Origin: UBA1672 sp023140905
Lineage (GTDB): Bacteria > Pseudomonadota > Alphaproteobacteria > Micavibrionales > Micavibrionaceae
Direction of reading: 5' to 3'
Assembly: GCA_030636745.1 (NCBI GenBank)
Contig: DAOVWH010000070.1
Location: 1 to 8,963, forward strand
DNA: 8,963 nt
The notes under the pieces are model-generated. The model had not been told where the DNA came from and did no database searches. It was given only the letters and a program-made list of their open reading frames with translations. This document shows positions 6,109-8,963 of this stretch, in pieces. Both the position numbers and the translations under genes were made by a program. Position 1 is the stretch's first letter, and each line of letters begins with the position of its first letter.

Positions 6109-6918
6109 CTAAATGTTTCCGAATTCTTTCATAGCTTCATGCGGAGCCATACCAAGAGCATTAAAGCCACAATCTACGTAATGGACTTCTCCGGTCACCG
6201 CGCCTGAAAGATCAGAGAGCATATATAGTCCAGTTCCTGCCAATTCTTCCATTTTCACATGGCGGCGAAGTGGCGAGACAAGCTTGTTATACTTGAATGT
6301 TGTTCGCGCACCGCCTATCACAGCTCCTGCCAGAGTCCGCATTGGACCGGCGGAAATTGCATTCACACGAATACCATCTTTTCCCAGATCAGCCGCCATA
6401 TAACGCACAGAAGCTTCAAGTGCTGCTTTAGCCACACCCATTACGTTGTAATTAGGCATAACTTTCTCAGCCCCGTAATAAGTCATCGTTACCGCTGAAG
6501 AACCCGGTTTCATGATATCTTTTGCACGACGCATAACAGACGTAAAGGAATAACAAGAAATGTGCATTGTTGTTAAAAAGTTATCAAGTGTCGTATCCAC
6601 ATAACGTCCTTGTAGCTCTTCTTTATTTGAATAAGCGATTGCATGAATAATAAAATCAATTTCTCCCCATTCATCTTTAAGTGTATCAAAGACTCTGTCT
6701 AAATCTTCTTCTTTGGAAACATCACAATCAATCAGCAAATTTGCACCGATACTTTCAGCCAAAGGTTTAACACGTTTACCAAACGCTTCGCCTTGGTAGG
6801 TAAAAGCCATCTCGGCCCCTGCTTCATGCAATGCTTTTGCCATTCCCCAGGCAATAGAGTTGTTATTAGCAACTCCCATCACTAAACCTTTTTTACCCTT
6901 CATCAAATCAGTGCTCAT
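6109..6918 (-). CDS. fabI: Enoyl-[acyl-carrier-protein] reductase (NADH), FabI
   Basis: FabI performs the last reduction of each fatty acid elongation cycle, turning trans-2-enoyl-ACP into acyl-ACP with NADH. The 269 residues match the family (about 260-275). This is a short-chain dehydrogenase fold: the divergent nucleotide-binding loop is GVANNNSIAWG (15-25), with IHAIAYSNKEELQGRY following. The catalytic set is Y147, Y157 and K164 in TYYGAEKVMPNYNVMGVAKA, spaced as in E. coli FabI (Y146/Y156/K163). SAGPMRTLA (189-197) marks the substrate-binding loop, the region where triclosan-type inhibitors act in relatives. The ATG at 6918 has an AAGGG Shine-Dalgarno 7 bases upstream. It is last in the leftward operon, 40 bases after fabB, and is followed by a probable terminator. 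Very secure. Confidence 0.97.
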   Translation of the reverse strand: MSTDLMKGKKGLVMGVANNNSIAWGMAKALHEAGAEMAFTYQGEAFGKRVKPLAESIGANLLIDCDVSKEEDLDRVFDTLKDEWGEIDFIIHAIAYSNKEELQGRYVDTTLDNFLTTMHISCYSFTSVMRRAKDIMKPGSSAVTMTYYGAEKVMPNYNVMGVAKAALEASVRYMAADLGKDGIRVNAISAGPMRTLAGAVIGGARTTFKYNKLVSPLRRHVKMEELAGTGLYMLSDLSGAVTGEVHYVDCGFNALGMAPHEAMKEFGNI

Positions 6919-6958
6919 TTTATTTCCCTTATTACATTCTTTGTTAGCAATTAAAAAA

Positions 6959-8185
6959 TTAATCTCTATAGCGACTCATAGCTAACGTACAATTTGTCCC
7001 ACCGAAACCAAAGCTATTGGAAAGAACAGTCTCATGTTCTACATTCTCAAGACATTGCGTAGCAATTGGCATATCGCGGGCGTCTTCATCCATTGTCTCA
7101 ATATTGATGCTCGGCGCAACAAAGTTATTATTTAGCATTAGAAAACAATAAATAGCCTCTTGAACCCCGGTAGCGCCCAAAGAATGTCCTGTCATAGATT
7201 TTGTCGCGCTGATATGCGGAATATCCTGATCCATTGGCGTAAAGACTTCACGAATAGAATTCAGCTCTGTAATATCACCAACAACAGTCGATGTCCCATG
7301 CGTATTAATATAAGTCACAGGACTTTCCACTGTAGAAAGAGCCTGACGCATACAACGCACAGCTCCTTCTCCGCTAGGAACAACCATGTCCGCTCCGTCC
7401 GAGGTTGCTCCATAGCCTGTGATTTCTCCGTATATTTTAGCACCGCGCGCTTTAGCATGTTCCAGTTCTTCAAGGACAAGAATGCCACCGCCACCGGCAA
7501 TAACAAAGCCATCACGATTAGCATCATAAGCACGTGCAGCTGTTTGCGGTGTATCATTATAGTGTGTAGTCATAGCACCCATCGCATCAAATAGAACAGA
7601 TAAGCTCCATGCAAGTTCTTCGCCACCTCCGGCAAACATAACGTCTTGCTTGCCCATTATAATCTGTTCGGTGGCATTACCAATACAATGCGAAGATGTA
7701 GAACACGCTGAAGAAATTGAATAATTCACCCCTTTAATTTTAAAGTTCGTAGCCACTGTTGCAGAACAAGTTGAACTCATACATTTAGGCACAGCAAAAG
7801 GTCCAACGCGTTTAGGGCTTTTTTCACGCGTAATATCCGCAGCTTGAATAAGAGAGCGCGTTGATGTTCCTCCAGAGCCAATAATTATTCCTGTACGTTC
7901 ATTACTAACATCGGATTGCTCTAACCCTGCATCAGCAACAGCCTGCTCCATGGAAAGATGTGCATAAGCAGCCGTATCTCCCATAAAACGGTACATACGC
8001 TTATCTATATGATCCTTTAAATCAATATTAGGCATGCCATAAACTTGTGAACGAAATCCTAATTCTGCATATTCAGGTGCAAAGCTTAGACCTGATTTCC
8101 CCTGTTTCAGAGAAGTCAAAACTTCGCTAGTCGAATTACCAATGCATGAAATAATTCCCATTCCTGTTACGACAACACGGCGCAT
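6959..8185 (-). CDS. fabB: 3-oxoacyl-[acyl-carrier-protein] synthase I (KAS I, FabB)
   Basis: KAS I condenses malonyl-ACP with an acyl-ACP; the FabB type is needed to elongate the cis-3-decenoyl-ACP made by FabA and so to make unsaturated fatty acids. The 408 residues form a two-lobed thiolase fold of normal length. The catalytic Cys is C161 in SSACSTSSH, the two His are H296 in NTHGTST and H334 in GHSLGATG, and K329 is in SATKSMTGH. The C-terminal SNSFGFGGTNCTL (391-403) is the glycine-rich loop near the active site. I call FabB over FabF because of its pairing with fabA, the length and the SACSTSSHCIGNA context. The ATG at 8185 has an AGAGG Shine-Dalgarno (8194-8198) 8 bases upstream. It lies 50 bases after fabA and 40 before fabI, so one operon is likely. 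Confidence 0.96.
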   Translation of the reverse strand: MRRVVVTGMGIISCIGNSTSEVLTSLKQGKSGLSFAPEYAELGFRSQVYGMPNIDLKDHIDKRMYRFMGDTAAYAHLSMEQAVADAGLEQSDVSNERTGIIIGSGGTSTRSLIQAADITREKSPKRVGPFAVPKCMSSTCSATVATNFKIKGVNYSISSACSTSSHCIGNATEQIIMGKQDVMFAGGGEELAWSLSVLFDAMGAMTTHYNDTPQTAARAYDANRDGFVIAGGGGILVLEELEHAKARGAKIYGEITGYGATSDGADMVVPSGEGAVRCMRQALSTVESPVTYINTHGTSTVVGDITELNSIREVFTPMDQDIPHISATKSMTGHSLGATGVQEAIYCFLMLNNNFVAPSINIETMDEDARDMPIATQCLENVEHETVLSNSFGFGGTNCTLAMSRYRD

Positions 8186-8235
8186 AATAAATTCCTCTTT
8201 TTATTTCTACAGAAAACTAACCCAAGTCTCATAAA

Positions 8236-8757
8236 TTACATATCATCAGAATTATTAAATAATCCGACTTTAAGACCTTTAGCCATATATATAGCCTCAC
8301 CATCAGCATACATTGTGCCATCTCCAATACCGAGAACAAGTTTACCTTTCATGACACGTTTTATATCAATGACATATTTCACGAGCTTAGTATCAGGGCT
8401 AACCTGACCTGTAAATTTAAGCTCTCCCAAACCAAGAGCGCGGCCAGAACCGGAAGAGCCGGTCCAACCTAAATAAAACCCCAATAGCTGCCACAACGCA
8501 TCTAACCCCAGACATCCGGGCATAACCGGATCACCTTTAAAGTGGCAGTCAAAAAACCAAAGATCCGGCTTAATATCAAACTCGGCCTCAATCACACCTT
8601 TGCCGTAAGCTCCACCTTCTTCCGACACTTTAGTTATGCGATCAAACATTAACATTGGCGGTAGTGGTAGTTTAGCATTACCGACGCCGAATATCTCTCC
8701 ATTACCGCAAGAAATTATATCATCATATGTATATCTGGATTTTGGTACAAATGTCAT
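8236..8757 (-). CDS. fabA: 3-hydroxydecanoyl-[acyl-carrier-protein] dehydratase/isomerase FabA
   Basis: FabA dehydrates 3-hydroxydecanoyl-ACP and isomerises trans-2- to cis-3-decenoyl-ACP, the branch point to unsaturated fatty acids without oxygen. From the chosen ATG the product is 173 residues, against 172 in E. coli. It is a single hot-dog domain. The active-site His is H72 in CHFKGDPVMPG, and the acidic partner is D86 in GCLGLDALWQL; the GFYLGW and RALGLGELKFTGQV segments are typical of FabA rather than FabZ. The frame could also start at a GTG at 8763, but the GAGAG at 8763-8767 is a ribosome binding site 5 bases before the ATG at 8757 and would overlap that GTG, so the ATG is preferred. 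First gene of the leftward fabA-fabB-fabI operon, divergent from a regulator-like start at the right edge. Confidence 0.97.
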   Translation of the reverse strand: MTFVPKSRYTYDDIISCGNGEIFGVGNAKLPLPPMLMFDRITKVSEEGGAYGKGVIEAEFDIKPDLWFFDCHFKGDPVMPGCLGLDALWQLLGFYLGWTGSSGSGRALGLGELKFTGQVSPDTKLVKYVIDIKRVMKGKLVLGIGDGTMYADGEAIYMAKGLKVGLFNNSDDM

Positions 8758-8762
8758 AATCA

Positions 8763-8767
8763 CTCTC
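8763..8767 (-). promoter_or_regulatory. Ribosome binding site deciding the fabA start
   Basis: GAGAG on the minus strand, 5 bases upstream of the ATG at 8757. It overlaps the alternative in-frame GTG at 8763, which would leave that codon without a usable site. Confidence 0.6.
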
Positions 8768-8786
8768 TATCTTTATTTTAAGAAGA

Positions 8787-8815
8787 GTTATACGAAGTTA
8801 TACCCAAAGGAGCAA
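8787..8815 (-). promoter_or_regulatory. Candidate fabA operon promoter
   Basis: On the minus strand TTGCTC (8810-8815) and TATAAC (8787-8792) are separated by 17 bases, giving a start near 8780 and a leader of about 23 bases. A second TATAAC lies exactly 10 bp upstream because AGTTATAC occurs twice (8786-8793 and 8796-8803, plus-strand reading). The pair could be two alternative -10 boxes or a same-face regulator site. Confidence 0.5.
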
Positions 8816-8855
8816 GAGGACATTTCACAGGAAAAACATCTCTTTATGCTCACGC

Positions 8856-8884
8856 TTGACAATGTAGGAATTGTGTCCTATATT
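8856..8884 (+). promoter_or_regulatory. Near-consensus sigma-70-type promoter at the right edge
   Basis: TTGACA (8856-8861), a 17-base spacer, and TATATT (8879-8884): a perfect -35, ideal spacing and a 5-of-6 -10. It is the strongest promoter match I found in the window. The predicted start is at about 8890-8892, on or next to the ATG of the downstream frame. It drives rightward transcription, divergent from fabA. Confidence 0.75.
8862..8883. promoter_or_regulatory. Operator-like dyad over the -10 box
   Basis: TAGGA (8865-8869) and TCCTA (8876-8880) are perfect inverted arms around a 6-base centre; extending outward, AT (8862-8863) and AT (8882-8883) also pair across one mismatch, giving 14 of 16 arm bases. 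The dyad fills most of the spacer and covers part of the -10 box, the usual place for a repressor site. It does not match an operator I can name. Confidence 0.45.
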
Positions 8885-8891
8885 TGATTTC

Positions 8892-8963
8892 ATGACTGAT
8901 GAGAACAAACACGAAGAAACAACAAGAAAAGGAAAACATCCAATTGGCCAAAAAGTTAGCCAA
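8892..8963 (+). CDS. Start of an unidentified gene, possibly a Fur-family regulator (cut by window edge)
   Basis: An ATG at 8892 opens a frame of 24 codons that runs off the right edge (MTDENKHEETTRKGKHPIGQ...). The visible part is charged and lysine-rich, with no signal peptide or membrane segment, and is too short to assign from sequence. There is no Shine-Dalgarno between the -10 box and the ATG, and the predicted transcription start coincides with the ATG, so translation would be leaderless. By synteny, in Rhizobiales such as Rhizobium and Brucella the iron-responsive Fur-family regulator Irr sits beside and divergent from fabA, so a Fur/Irr-type regulator is my best guess. That guess rests on context only. 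The start codon could also be a later one beyond the window. Confidence 0.5.
   Translation, partial: MTDENKHEETTRKGKHPIGQKVSQ

Noticed and set aside
7160..7594. Long open frame on the plus strand inside fabB.
   Set aside because: It is a shadow of the well-supported fabB gene on the minus strand; the translation has no family features and no ribosome binding site.
8789..8801. Thirteen bases identical to one arm of the Cre recognition site loxP (TATACGAAGTTAT).
   Set aside because: Only one arm is present; the 8-base spacer and the opposite arm are absent, and the match is explained by the AGTTATAC direct repeat in the fabA promoter. Probably chance, and no recombinase is nearby.
1..8963. 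A novel multi-gene system such as defence, secretion or biosynthesis.
   Set aside because: Every complete gene is a standard housekeeping gene with intact active-site motifs. The unusual content is confined to intergenic repeats and promoter structures.

Overview
The window looks like a piece of an alphaproteobacterial chromosome. It is moderately AT-rich and holds only housekeeping genes, all intact except where the window edge cuts them. The lineage call rests on the order truB-rpsO-(gpmI)-pnp, on a fabA-fabB-fabI operon, and on palindromic intergenic repeats. One of these repeats uses GTCATTGCGAG / AAGCAATCC wording, known from Rickettsia-type repeats and from several unrelated bacteria. 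FabA/FabB argues against a strongly reduced Rickettsia-like genome. I do not assign a genus.

Layout. Positions 1-953 (+) hold the 3' part of truB and complete rpsO. Positions 951-1175 are a convergent intergenic gap filled by a structured repeat element: about 30-bp inverted ends, each at a stop codon, around two tandem 54-bp units. Positions 1168-2712 (-) are gpmI, lying between rpsO and pnp, which are normally adjacent. Positions 2713-3042 are a 330-base divergent region with candidate promoters and a 119-bp imperfect palindrome upstream of pnp. Positions 3043-5163 (+) are pnp, followed by a branched palindromic repeat (5176-5252) and ugpQ (5268-6014, +). Positions 6109-8757 (-) are fabI, fabB and fabA, transcribed leftward in the order fabA-fabB-fabI. 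Positions 8758-8963 hold a divergent promoter region and the first 24 codons of a rightward gene with a near-consensus promoter, a dyad over its -10 box, and an ATG so close that its mRNA is probably leaderless.

How the genes work together. TruB, S15 and PNPase belong to RNA modification, translation and RNA turnover. GpmI is glycolytic. UgpQ recycles glycerophosphodiesters from phospholipids. FabA, FabB and FabI form the anaerobic unsaturated fatty acid branch plus enoyl reduction.

I see no defence system, mobile gene, CRISPR, tRNA or rRNA. The unusual content is non-coding: a family of palindromic elements attached to gene 3' ends, the pnp upstream palindrome, and the operator-like promoter at the right edge.
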